Below, in pieces: positions 21,645 to 32,297 of a stretch of DNA of 64,000 nucleotides (the stretch's first letter is position 1; the number at the start of each line of letters is the position of its first letter). Location: the NCBI GenBank assembly GCA_030789695.1, contig CM061142.1, forward strand, positions 603,517,659 through 603,581,658, read 5' to 3'. The notes below the pieces were generated by a model. It was not told the DNA's origin and searched no databases. It worked only from the letters and a program-made list of their open reading frames with translations. Origin of the DNA: Scilla litardierei (Eukaryota; Streptophyta; Magnoliopsida; Asparagales; Asparagaceae). The translations under genes were made by a program, and so were the position numbers.

Positions 21645-21940
21645 TCGTTGGCCTTTTTGCACATGGAGATGCGGTTGAACTCATTTGCTGAGAGAGCGCA
21701 ATGTAATGCGTTCATAGCTCTCGCATTGAACTTGATCGAATCCTTCTCTGCCTTTGTCCTTGAAGCTGCGGGTGTAGTGGGCTTCTCAAATGGCACCTCC
21801 GTGATGTCCCATAGGTCTTGACCCTCCATGTAGATCATCATTCTGATCTTCCAACTTGGGTAGTTGGTTACGTTGAAGAGCGGGGGTCGAACGATTGCGT
21901 GACCTTCTTGATGAGACGCGGATGAGGCATTGAATGTCAT
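21645..21940 (-). pseudogene. gag: gag start of copia element D, cut by insertion of A
   Basis: Begins MTFNASSASHQEG and continues with the SIRE-type gag N-domain (RPPLFNVTNYPSWKIRM, FNARAMNALHCAL, NEFNRISMCKKAND). The frame is open up to the junction with A's LTR at 21644, where it is interrupted. The rest of the gene would lie beyond A, left of the window. Related to but clearly distinct from gag of B. Confidence 0.88.
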
Positions 21941-21962
21941 TGTTGCAGTATGCTATAACCTC

Positions 21963-21974
21963 GCTCAGATACCA
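21963..21974 (-). other. Primer binding site of D (tRNA-iMet type)
   Basis: The minus strand reads TGGTATCTGAGC two bases inside the LTR edge, one base off the usual iMet site. Confidence 0.85.
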
Positions 21975-22221
21975 ATTGTAAGGATTGCCTTACCCTTGCA
22001 ATACTAACAACACACACTAGAAGGTGTGAATAGTGTAATGGCAATAAAATTGTCCAATTAAAATTTAACTTGCAAAAGCGGAATTATAAATGCAAGAGGA
22101 ATTAAACGGTACAATCAATCCAAACGCAAACACACAGTTTTACCCCGGTTCCTCAAACTTGGGTACATCCAGCCACACCAATATTCATTATATTCACATA
22201 CATAGAAGTGAATTTAAATCT

Positions 22222-22480
22222 TACAAGGAGATACCCCACAAAGAGAATTTATGCCCTACACAAGGACCCAAACAATCTTACACGAGGATCAAGACTCCCA
22301 CACAGAGTCTCACTAACTCCCACTCAGAGAATTAGGGTTAGCCCTACACTAGGACACTAAACTCCCACATAGAGAGTTACTCCCACAAAGAGAGTTATTC
22401 CCAATAAGAGAATAAACCTAGTCCCACAAAGAGACACACTCCTACAAAGAGAGTATCCTAATCCCACAAAGAGAAATAGG
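22222..22480. repeat. CCCACAAAGAGA minisatellite in D LTR
   Basis: About a dozen imperfect 15-30 bp units built on CCCACAAAGAGA (sense strand TCTCTTTGTGGG). The partner LTR has the same tract at 52085-52330, with differences in unit content that explain part of the LTR length difference. It lies in the R/U5 part, downstream of the TATA box. Confidence 0.8.
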
Positions 22481-22860
22481 GAAAATACAATTACACCAAG
22501 TAAAGTAAATACTCTTACCTATGCCTTGAGATGCTTACTCATGAGTGAATGCAAGGCATAGAAGAGGATCTCCAAGTGTTGAGATATGCTTTAGGGCACT
22601 TGGATGATTTCCCTTGAGCTGGACTTCAATGCATGAAGATGAATGAGAGCTCTTGAGAGGGAAATGAGGGAGCTTGAGAGTTGCTTATAGATCTCTTTTA
22701 GATTTTCATTAGTATCAAAAGTAATAAAAAATCAATCAAGAATTTTAAGAGATGGCATCACATTCATATATATAGGAACCCCATATCAAGCCCCAAAACC
22801 CAAGGAAACAGCCAAAGAAAGAATTCTGCAATGGCTAGAAACTGGGCGAAAACGACAGGA

Positions 22861-23391
22861 ACAGTCGACTGATGATCAAAAGACAGTCGACTGATCAACG
22901 GCTAGAAGATATCCAACGGCTATAATCTGAGACAGGACAGTCGACTGATGAAGAAAATACAGTCGACTGACAAACATGATAGGCGCCTGTTAATCCTTCA
23001 GCAGACGATTGTTGTAGGGGATGGATCGAAACAGAGAGCTGCACTCTTTCTCCATAAGACCATACAGGTGACTAATGTTAATACTACAGTCGACTGTCAA
23101 ATAGTCAGGCGACTGTACATTCTTCATCAGTCGTCTGCTGTATAATATGGAGAGAAGACAGAGAGATGCAGAGATTGCACTTACGCTATACAGACGACTG
23201 TTGGCCAATTTCCAGGCGACTGTATACTGATCGACAGACGACTGTGCATCGACAGACGACTGTGCATAAAGCTTAAGTTTGAGTCAATTGAAATGTTGAC
23301 TTGAGCTGTGCAAATCAGGCGACTGTAGAAGGATCTACAGGCGATTGGCAATCACCCAGTCGACTGTGTTTCCTTCAACAGGCGACTGATG
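22861..23391. repeat. CAGTCGACTG motif array (D LTR)
   Basis: Some 20 copies of CAGTCGACTG, CAGTCGTCTG or CAGGCGACTG, many perfect palindromes, often paired with 10-20 bp spacing. It lies on the U3 side of the TATA box (minus-strand TATATATATG near 22770). Same architecture as the A/C, B and F/G arrays but with its own motif. Confidence 0.88.
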
Positions 23392-23831
23392 GAAAGTCAG
23401 AGACTCCAAATGAGTCTTTGGACAAAGTGAACCTATTGGGTTGGATTCTATGATTTTTCTAAGGCTCACTAAGATGGTTAGATGCATATGCATGAATGAG
23501 TAAACCATCTAACAAGGCATTTCATTAATCCTAGACTCAAAAGAGAGAGAAAGCAATAAAGTAAATTACATGGATTACAATGCTTTCCTTAGAGTTTAAG
23601 TCTTCAATCTTGATGCCTTGATTGCTCTCCATCATCTCCAAGCTTTGCACTCCTTGAGTCCAAGCTTTGGCTCTACTCCACTTGATGTCCATCCTTGCAC
23701 CAAGTGATTAGTCTCCAAGAAAGATATTCTAGGAAATAAACTGTGAGACTAAAACATGAGATTCATTAGCAACAACATAATGTTGTGATCATCATCAAAA
23801 TAAGATTGGTATGAAACACCAATACTCAACA

Positions 23832-24778
23832 CCTAGGTTTTTAGAAAACGCAGCTTTGTATTTTTTCTGTCTTTTTCTCTATTTGTGACGGCTGGAATTT
23901 TATTGTTATCTGTAAGTTCTCTAATCTTTGTCAAACTTTAATATAGTCTTAATTGCATTGCTACTACCGTGTTTCAATTGCCTGATCATGATTTTTACGG
24001 TTGATTTTCATTTAGATTACTTTTTAGCTATAATGTGTGAGTAGTTCCCAAATCTGGGATTTTGGTGGAAACCCCTTCGTGGGTTCTCACTGATGCATCC
24101 ATAGGACTAGGATTTCGATAGGGATTGGGAATTTAGAGGTTACGTAGGGTGTTTCATTGTCATCGGTGGGAAAAAGACCGCCTTTGACCGTCGGGCCAAG
24201 GGGGAATAAACTTGGTGGTTGACTCCCTAGCCATAGCTCACACCCTTAGCGTAGACATCGAATCCTAGCACGCAGGAGCGGCAGGATGAGATGTTGGGAG
24301 TTATCGTTGCGAGCTTAGTGCTCCCAGAGTCGGTTAGTGTTAATGGACATGGGAATGCCCACTGACCGAACCCAGGTAGTCCGGTGTATCATCCTAGGCA
24401 CCGACCGGAATATCGGGCCCATGAGACACTGGTATCACTCTTAGAGGCAACGTCTCACCACTAAAACCTAATTCCAATCGTATTCCTATCCACCGGTCGT
24501 AATAGTGAGAACACATGATAGGGTGGAAACCGAAGTCCTAGGTTTCCCTTTATATTGTTTAACCCTCGTATCTAGAATTTGTGACAAACCATCTATCGAT
24601 CAGGCTAGCTCACCCGTAGGGTGAATTGGTTCCTCTTAGAAACAAGCACAACCACGCCTCCCTGTGTTTGACCCCAAGCCACACTACAACACCGTGTGCT
24701 TGCGGTACAAATATTTTAAATCTGGTATCCCCCAATCTGACTACACTCTGCATGAGACTTAAAAGCAGGGGGATGTCA
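23832..24778 (+). repeat. 5' LTR of F, right part
   Basis: Aligns from CCTAGGTTTT to the end GATGTCA with the 3' LTR from 33001 onward. Joined with 52574-53283 (inverted) and counting CCTAG once, it gives 1652 bp, against 1649 bp for the 3' LTR. Confidence 0.92.
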
Positions 24779-24785
24779 AGCTTTA

Positions 24786-24803
24786 TGGCGCCGTTGCCGG
24801 GGA
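24786..24803 (+). other. Primer binding site of F (tRNA-Asp type)
   Basis: TGGCGCCGTTGCCGGGGA seven bases after the LTR, the site typical of Athila and Tat elements. Confidence 0.9.
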
Positions 24804-24972
24804 AGCAACGTGCTTGTTAATTTTAGGACCTTCAAACCCTTGAGTCTAGTTCATATCCCTACCTCACGATAGTTTTTGTATTCTTCATTTTCATTTTTTA
24901 TTTTCTATTTTTATTTTTCTTTCTTTATCTGTTCCTATCCCATACTTGTTTCACTGGTATTTCTTGTTTTTC

Positions 24973-26435
24973 ATGCGCAGGAATACAAGGAGTCTAGACG
25001 ACTTGATTCCTATTGACCCGAAAATTAACACCACCCTGAGGTGTCTGGCTGCAGAGAAGAGAAGAAGAGAAGAGTCTGAAGCCATAGGGGAGAATACCCC
25101 ACCGCATAAGTCCCGGCTGGAGTACTCGATGCCATCCATCGGGTCCACCTCCTCCATTCGACCTCCGGCTATTTTAGCCCAGAGCTTCGAGCTTAAGCCG
25201 TCACTAGTGATGTGGATCTAGCAGGATCAATTCTCTGGGGCACCCATGGAGAGCCCTATTGAACATCTGGACTTCTTCCTCGAGAAGTGTGACACATTCA
25301 GGATTAATGGTGTCACCACTGAAGCAATCCGACTGAAGCTATTCCCCTTCTCTCTGCGGGATAAGGCCAAGCAATGGCTTAGGGGGAATGACCCGAACAC
25401 CTTCAACACTTGGGAGAAGCTCTCGAATGCATTCTTGACTAAGTTCTTCCCTCCGGGGAAGACGATGAAGCTGAGGAGTGAGATCTCCTTCTTCTCCCAG
25501 GCCAGCCACGAGTCCCTGCATGAAGCTTGGACGAGATAGAAAGAGATGAGACAGAGATGCCCTCATCACGAGCTTCCAAAGTGGCAGATTATTAATCTGT
25601 TCTATAATGGGCTGAGGGATGACTTGAAATCTTCGATGGACGCCACAGCTAGAGGGTCCTTTATGTCTAGAAGTGAAGAAGATGCCGGCAATATCTAGGA
25701 AAACATGGCATTAAACAATGAGCGGTGGTGTGACGAGCGTGCAACACCTAGATCTGGAGGCATTCATAGATTCGAGGACGTCGACAAGTTGTCTAGCAAA
25801 TTTGATTTGCTATCAACCCAGATCTCAGTGCTCATGGTAGGATCTGGTGGTGCTGGTACCCAACAAGTATCAGCAGTGGAAGCGGAAATCCTGGGAGACT
25901 TCGAGGGTGGTGACATTTCACCACCGGTGGATCAAGCTAGCGCACTTTTCTTCAACCCTACGGGTAACGTGCTGTATCTATATCAGACTAGCTCCAATCC
26001 GGTTTATTCCCCGAATAACAAGAACCACCCAAATCTTAGCTATCGGGCACCGTACCAGCAGCCTCAGCAGCCGCAACAACAAGTGTATCAGTAGTATAGG
26101 CAACAGCAGCAGCAGTAATATCAGTAACAATGGCAACCCCCGCAAATGTACCAACAGTATCCCCCAGAAATCAGTTGCCCATACAGTAGCAGCAGCAGCC
26201 ATATGGTCAGCAGCGAGTCATCTCTCCGGTTGAGTCCCTCTTGACTCAGTATATCACAAACCAAGAGAAGATCAATTTGAAGCGGGAGATGGGGCAGAGG
26301 GCCCTCACTGACCAAGTAACCCAGCTGGGATTGCAGGTGGCGAACCTTCAAAGGGCGCAAAACAAATTGCCGGGTCCACCGGAAGTGAATCCAAGGGGGC
26401 AAATCAGACTTTGGCACTAACGCATGAACATGCGA
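24973..26435 (+). pseudogene. gag: gag of Athila-like element F, many stops
   Basis: Starts MRRNTRSLDDLIP. The Athila gag core is clear: FELKPSLVM, DQFSGAPMESPIEHL, IRLKLFPFSLRDKAKQWL, SNAFLTKFFPPGKT, RCPHHELP, FYNGLRDD. In-frame stops lie at 25219 (TAG next to CAG, where Q is expected), 25537 and 25696, and several more in the Q-rich tract 26070-26130, mostly at sites where CAG would be normal. The C-terminal part (VISPV to LPGPPEVNPRGQ) is readable in shifted frames. Clearly non-functional. Confidence 0.88.
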
Positions 26436-27787
26436 ATGTGTCCGCTATCGTCTTGAGAAGCGGGACACAAATTCCTACAAGAGTGCCCGCTAAGGAACCG
26501 GAAGCTCTGTTGGTCGATGGGAGACCAATTGAAAAATCGAATGACGAGGAGCTTTGTACCAAAGAATAAGACTCCGGAGGGAGTCCCTGAAGAAGAGAAG
26601 AAGAAGGAAGAGGAGGAGAACCTTAGAGTATTCAAGCCCGTTGTGCCTTTTTCACAACGACTTGCCAAGGCTAAAATTGATGAAAAATACGGCAAGTTCT
26701 TCGCTATGGTCAAGGATTTGAGCTTGCAGATCCCGTTCCTCGAAGCCATAGAGACAATTCCCTCCTATGCAAAATTTTTAAAGGACTTGGTGACGAGGGG
26801 TTCGAGAAAGGAAAAGGTCGTTCTCACGGTGGAATGTAGTGCTCTCATCCAGCGAGCGAATTCGCCTAAGCTGAAAGACCCGGGAAGCTTCTCCATTCCT
26901 TGTTCAATAGGGGAAGTGAAGATCCATCGGGCGCTCGTGGATTTGGGAGCGAGCGTTAGTCTAATGCTCCTGTCACTATACAGGAGGATAGGGATGAGAG
27001 ACCTGGAGCCCATGGGTATGCCACTTCAATTAGCCGATATATCGGTAAAATACCCGGTGGGATTTGTAGACGACCTGCCTGTTAACGTCAGTGGAGTACA
27101 TGTGCCGGTGGACTTCGTGGTGATGGATATGCCCGAAGACACTCATACGCCCATCATCCTTGGACGGCCCTTCGTGGCCACCGCTAGCATGCTGATAGAC
27201 ATGAAGAAAGGGAAGTTATCCCTTAATGTTGGCGACGAAAAGGTCGAGTTTGACTTGGGGTTATCTATGAAGCACCCCCGGATGAACCTGGTTGCAATAT
27301 GCTGGACAATGAGGAAGAAAGAGATGTGGAAGCTGGGACCTTGGAAATTCTCTCAAGGAATCCCACCAACAGCTTGGGGGACCTTGAAGAACATGTCCAT
27401 TTGAAGAAAGAAGATGTTGCTGGAGAAGCGGTTGTCCCACATATGATCCCTCCTGGAGTCCAAAAAGCTCCTCCGACGAGGAAAAAAGGGAAAGAGCCCA
27501 TGGGGCTTACCGGTGATGAGATCCGAATCTTAAGAAGAGTGGCGGTAGACGCCAATATAAGGGAGAAGCCCCCTGATACCATCAACGGAGGGAGGATCGT
27601 CGAGCAAGTCTACTTATCACCACCGACGACACTAAAGGCCACCCCTCCAAAATCTGAAGGGTGCCAAACATTGGGCATCACCCACGTCCACCTCGAAAAT
27701 CATCTATCGGGCATCAAGCAAACGATGTTAAACAACAGCGCTTCGTGGGAGGCAACCCACGTTCTAAACCCTCATCTTTATTTTTAG
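26436..27787 (+). pseudogene. Gag C-terminus and aspartic protease of F, followed directly by the 3' end of a lost pol
   Basis: Holds VPFSQRLAKAKIDEKYGKFF, then the retropepsin core (HRALVDLGASVSLM, with DLGA for the usual D[ST]G, as normal in Athila), IILGRPFVATA, and a tail (EIRILRRVAVDAN). The frame shifts near 27285 (KHPRMN against the expected acidic continuation read from 27299). Immediately after it come AGCGCTTCGTGGGAGGCAAC and a T-rich trailer that look like the end of an Athila pol region, so RT and integrase are deleted. G shows the same junction. Confidence 0.85.
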
Positions 27788-27891
27788 GATTATTTTTAGG
27801 TTTATTTTTCTTATTTTGTTGAATAAATTCAGCCACGGAAACTTTCGTCGAGGGACTTAGGCCATTTGTGAACTTTTGCAGGAAACAAGCC

Positions 27892-28240
27892 CCCAACCGA
27901 TCGATTGATAACTCAACCGATCGGGTGGGACGTATCAGACAATGGCCTGTATCCATTCTCCAGCGAACCGGTCGGGTGATACAAACTGAGACCGGGTGGC
28001 GATCGTGTGAGAAGTGTAGAAGTCTCGGGAAATTAGGGGATTTAATCAACCGATCGGTTGACATGAAGCGTGGTTGTGTGACTGACCAGGTGAGCTGCAC
28101 AGAAGTCTCGGGAAAAATTGTGAAGCGGCCAACCGATCGGTTGAAAACTCAACCGATCGGTTCGCCTGTAGCCTCTTTTCAGCAGATTTTTTCGAAATAA
28201 TAACCAACCGATCGGGTGAAAACTCACCCGATCGGTTCAC
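27892..28240. repeat. Internal ACCGATCGGT array upstream of F ORF2
   Basis: About nine copies of ACCGATCGGT or CCCGATCGGT, mostly in pairs that form hairpins such as AACCGATCGGGTGA and TCACCCGATCGGTT with a 4-nt loop near 28204-28235. It ends about 10 bp before a TATA box. The same motif and spacing to TATA occur in F's LTRs. Confidence 0.9.
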
Positions 28241-28249
28241 CCAAAACCC

Positions 28250-28258
28250 TATATATAC
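28250..28258 (+). promoter_or_regulatory. Internal promoter TATA box for F ORF2
   Basis: CTATATATA just after the motif array, followed by a C/T-rich leader (28259-28689) with an AACCCTAG block and no long frame before the ORF2 ATG. G has CCTATAAATA at the matching place (41601-41610, minus strand). Confidence 0.65.
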
Positions 28259-28689
28259 CCCCCGATTTGCCGGACTCACTTTCTTCACCTGACTTCGACT
28301 GCCTCTCCGTCATTTCGACTTCTCCAAGCTCCAACCGGCCACGTTCTTCCCTCAACCATCACCCACAGCCCCTCAATCGATCTCTCCACTCTCTCCTTCC
28401 TTCCCTCCATTGATTTCTCTCTCTCCCTCTTCCATTTAACCCCATCCAAACCCTAGTTTTTGCCCAACTCCCCCAATTTCGAATTTTTTTTTGAAGAGAC
28501 GTGCCGCGGCTTCACCCTCCCATCAATTACGCTGCGTTGGGTGATCTACGAGCAAGGATTGTCTCCTCTACTGGGTAACTTCGCTCCTTAGCTCCATTTT
28601 CAATTTTGCCATAGTATTACTATTTTGCTCAATTGACATCGATTGTGTGCATCCATCATATCTTGTATACACTTGCATCACACACTACC

Positions 28690-30678
28690 ATGGCCTGGGA
28701 TCAAGATAAGGGTAAGGGTATCATGCGGGAGGAGGAGCCGTCTCGCAAGAGACGGAAGACCACACGTCCACCACACTCACGCCCTCCTCCTACACAGCCT
28801 ACACAGCCCCTACCCCTACCTATCATCCCTCCTGAGGACCCAATATTGGGCCCACGTGGCTACCGTTTTTTGAGTCAAGAACAAAAATATTTCTATCATA
28901 GACTCGATGCACGGGGACACCTCTCCACCAAGTTTGCACATACACAAACGCTTCTCGATCTCGGAGTTTTCTCTGAAGTCGAGACCCTCTTTGCTAACTT
29001 ATATGGTTAGCTTTCTTTAACGCTCATGCACCCTCGTACCCCGCTCTCACACTAGAATTTCTATTTTCCCTTAAGTGTGAGTCTGGGTCGATCGTTGTTT
29101 TTCGGGTCCGAAACAAAACCGTCAGCACCCGCTGGATACTATCAATCACATTTTCGGATTCCCCATACTTGGGGACGACGCTATCCGTCACTCTGGATAC
29201 CACCCTGATTTCGACGTCGATCAATTTTGGTTTCACCTCACACTACACGATCACTATCCTCGAGGTAAGGCCAAGGCCTCCTCCATCATTCACCCCGTAT
29301 TCCGTCTGGCCCACCGAATCATATCTTGCACATTCTTCCCAGGGATGAGTCCGGGACGGTGACTATCCCTGATCTTTTCATTTTGTGGGCCATGACGATT
29401 GATTTCATCTGTGGTGACAACGGGATCGCCTTCGAGGCCCCTTGCATTCCCATTCATGCTGGCGATTGGCTTATCCACAAATTTCTTGACATAGCCGCGT
29501 CGGCAAAGGCAAGTTTTGCTGCGGGGGCCTCATTACTATCATAGCCTCATATCCCCAGTATAATGTCGTCATCCCCCGTGATTTCCCTTCTGCCCCAGGA
29601 CCCTCACATATAGATCTTGATGTCCTTCGACATATACACATGATCAAGCCCCGCTCCGAGGATCGATTCACTTTTTACTACGGACACCCCCGCTCCCTAT
29701 ACCATTCTGCCAAACCCTGCTCGTATGACTATCGTTCTAGTGGCAGATTGGACATTCCCTCCCGATCCAGAGTTTCTGGGGGGTTACGTCTTCCATTCCT
29801 TCCCCAGGGCGCACCCAGGCCACCTTCCCCTACTGCCCACTTAGGCGAGCAGGATATCCATGCGTCCCTGGGAGACTCTGGGGCTGGCCCCAGTCATACC
29901 ATCCCGGCTCCTGGCCTTATCACTTCCGAGGCTCTGAGTGAGGCCCTTTTAGGCCTAGCCTCTGGTGCCGGCATGACCACTTACGCTGACACCACTTCCA
30001 CCTCCCGTCCAGTCTTTACTTCTTCCGTCCGCCGCACCGCCTCTGCTCGCCTCGCTCTCGAGGTTGAGCTAGCTTCACTGCATGCTCGTGCTTCGTCCTC
30101 TGCCCCCTCAGACCCATCCTCTTCGATCTTCTCTCACCCATGTTTCCTCGCACTTGAGAGGAACGTGGACGCCATCCTCCGCATTCTCACTCACGTTCAC
30201 GGACCACCTCCACCTACACCACCACCCTCACCTCCACCATCACACTCTTCACCTCCCCCATCACATTCATCACCACACCCATCACCCCCTAGGCGACCAT
30301 CCCCTCCCATCACCACTGTTTTCGTTCCTGCCACTTCACCTCCACTCATGATCACTGCCGTCGACCCCACAGATCCACCACCCTCCACTTCCGTCACCCC
30401 ATACGTGTGCCGCAAGAAATTGTAGGTGCGTTCGCGATCACTTTCCCCCACCATCCTCTCCCGTCGCCGTATCTACCCCATCTACCACTGCTTTGGTCGC
30501 CATTTCCCTTCCACTCCCCATTATCACCACCACACCACCCATCGTCCACACTTCCACACCCATCCACACACATCCTGCACCCCTCTCCCCACTTCATCGC
30601 ACATCCCCCACCTCTCTCCTCCGCACCCCTCCATCTTCTACCGAGGAGGAAGAGGACGATTCCTCTCCTGCTTTTTGA
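28690..30678 (+). pseudogene. ORF2 of Athila-like element F, broken
   Basis: Starts MAWDQDKGKGIMREEEPSR, with a basic RKRRK cluster and a proline-rich stretch, and is open to a TAG at 29008. The rest is spread over three frames: VVFRVRN, INHIFGFPILGDD, DQFWFHLTLHDHYPRGKAK, HPVFRLAHRI, IPDLFILWAMT, MIKPRSEDRFTFYYGHP, a long open part 29640-30425 ending P/H/S-rich, and an acidic end STEEEEDDSSPAF at 30678. It resembles the Athila ORF-1 family (known from Arabidopsis Athila elements), by memory and with moderate confidence. The homologue in G confirms the order of blocks. Its organisation (basic, P-rich N-terminus; central fold; low-complexity C-terminus) parallels ORF2 of B. Confidence 0.75.
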
Positions 30679-32297
30679 TTTCTTTCGCTTTTCCGATCTT
30701 CCCCTTGCATATTTCTGCTTCGTCATGAGCATATCATATTGCTAGCTTTATCATGTCCAGCTTGGGGGAGTCGATTATTTGTGTGTTTTGTCGTGTTTTT
30801 TCTATGCGGTGTGTTTGTCTATATATTTCGTGTGGTGTGATTTTCCATCGTTTATTTTCTGTATTTCTTTTTCCTCTTTCTTTATCTTTCAGTTTCGTAT
30901 GTGTGCTTTCCTCGTTTTTCATTTCTCTTTGTGTCGGTGCGTATTCCCCCCATTTTTCATTGCGCTCCTGTATTTACTTTTATTGCATTGAGGGCAATGC
31001 AAGTTTCAGCTTGGGGGAGTCGCACTTCATGCGTCGTTTTGTGTCTTTTCTTCGTTTTTGAGTGGTTTTCACCGTGTTTTTCTTTTTCTTTCTTTCCTTT
31101 TTCTCCTCTCTCTCCTAGAGATGACCCCAAATGATGAATCGCCGTAGAATCACACACACACCTAGCATGGCTTCGATAATCACATTCACTAACCCTAGGA
31201 AGCTGAGTCATCTTGCATTTCATGCATCATGGGTCCATTTTGCTTTTGTGTGAGTTGTGTGTCGTGTCTAGCTTACGGTGTGCTTCTACTTTGTGATTTT
31301 AATTTATATATACATGTCCTGGAATGACCCCTAGATTATCATGTTTCGATTTGAATATGCGGTATTTGCTTCTCCTGTCTGCCTCTATATGCATGCTATA
31401 TTTATATCGTATATTTCATTTTGCATGTGTCGGGATTCCACAGTTAGGACTAGGATAACCCATTTAGCCTATGCTCTGATTAGCGAAGAAAATCTCCCTT
31501 GCCCAAGTGTCTAGAATCTGATTTCTTTTTTATTTTACTTGGTGCAAATCCCCTCGTCGTGTATCGTTCTCCCACTTGGGAGAGTACACACATGTATATA
31601 CCCCAAAATCCAAAAAAAAGAAAGAAAAGAAAAACCCAAAAAAGAAAAGAGAAAAGGAAGAAAAAATATGTATAGCCAAAAATCCAAAAAAATATGCAAA
31701 TGCCCAAAACCCAAAAAGAATGTGTGAATATTTTCCTATCTACCGAGAATAAAGGGAAGGCGAGAGTTTGCACCGAGTGTTCTACTCCACATCTTCTCAA
31801 CCTCCATCGTTTTCGAAACCACTTGGAATAGGAACTTCTTACCTATTATCTAGGCGATAGTGATGTGATTTCCTAGTCCATAGTTGTGGAGTCCCTGACA
31901 CATGATACGCTTCGATTCTTACTTTCTCCTCATGCATGCTTGAGCTACTATTCACCGCTTATTTCAAATCGAATCGATATTTGGGTCTTTTCTTGGATTC
32001 GCGTATATGGAGCTTATTGCACAATGTAGATAGTAACACCGTCTACTAGCACGCGACCACACTCACTTGCGCTTCACCGCGTGGGCCCACGACACTTGTT
32101 TGGACTCGTTGTCTTTAGTTTAGTGTTGTAATTTGTAGCTTGCTTGCTAGGTGTGGCGTTTTTTATTTTGTTGGCCCTGACGTGCGATTTGGGATTTTGA
32201 CTTCTCTTTTCCTCCTTTTCTTTCTATTTTCTCCCTCCGAGCTCCTACTCTCACTCGTCTTCCTCGAGGAAGAGGAAGGGTTCAGCTTGGGGGATTT
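30679..32297 (+). other. Noncoding 3' region of F with three polypurine-like copies
   Basis: T-rich sequence with AGCTTGGGGGA at about 30761, 31009 and 32284. The last directly precedes the LTR start TGACGTG and is the polypurine tract; the first two may be extra priming sites or relics. An A/G-rich tract with CCAAAA blocks lies at 31600-31720. No convincing reading frame. Confidence 0.75.

Larger units (their letters stand above)
21977..23831 (-). repeat. 5' LTR of SIRE-type element D
   Basis: 1855 bp; on the plus strand TGTAAGGATTG to ACTCAACA. Its partner is the 1815-bp LTR at 50759-52573 in the opposite orientation. It is followed by CCTAG (23832-23836), and the partner LTR is followed by the complementary CTAGG. 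These are the two copies of one target duplication inside F's LTR. Confidence 0.93.
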
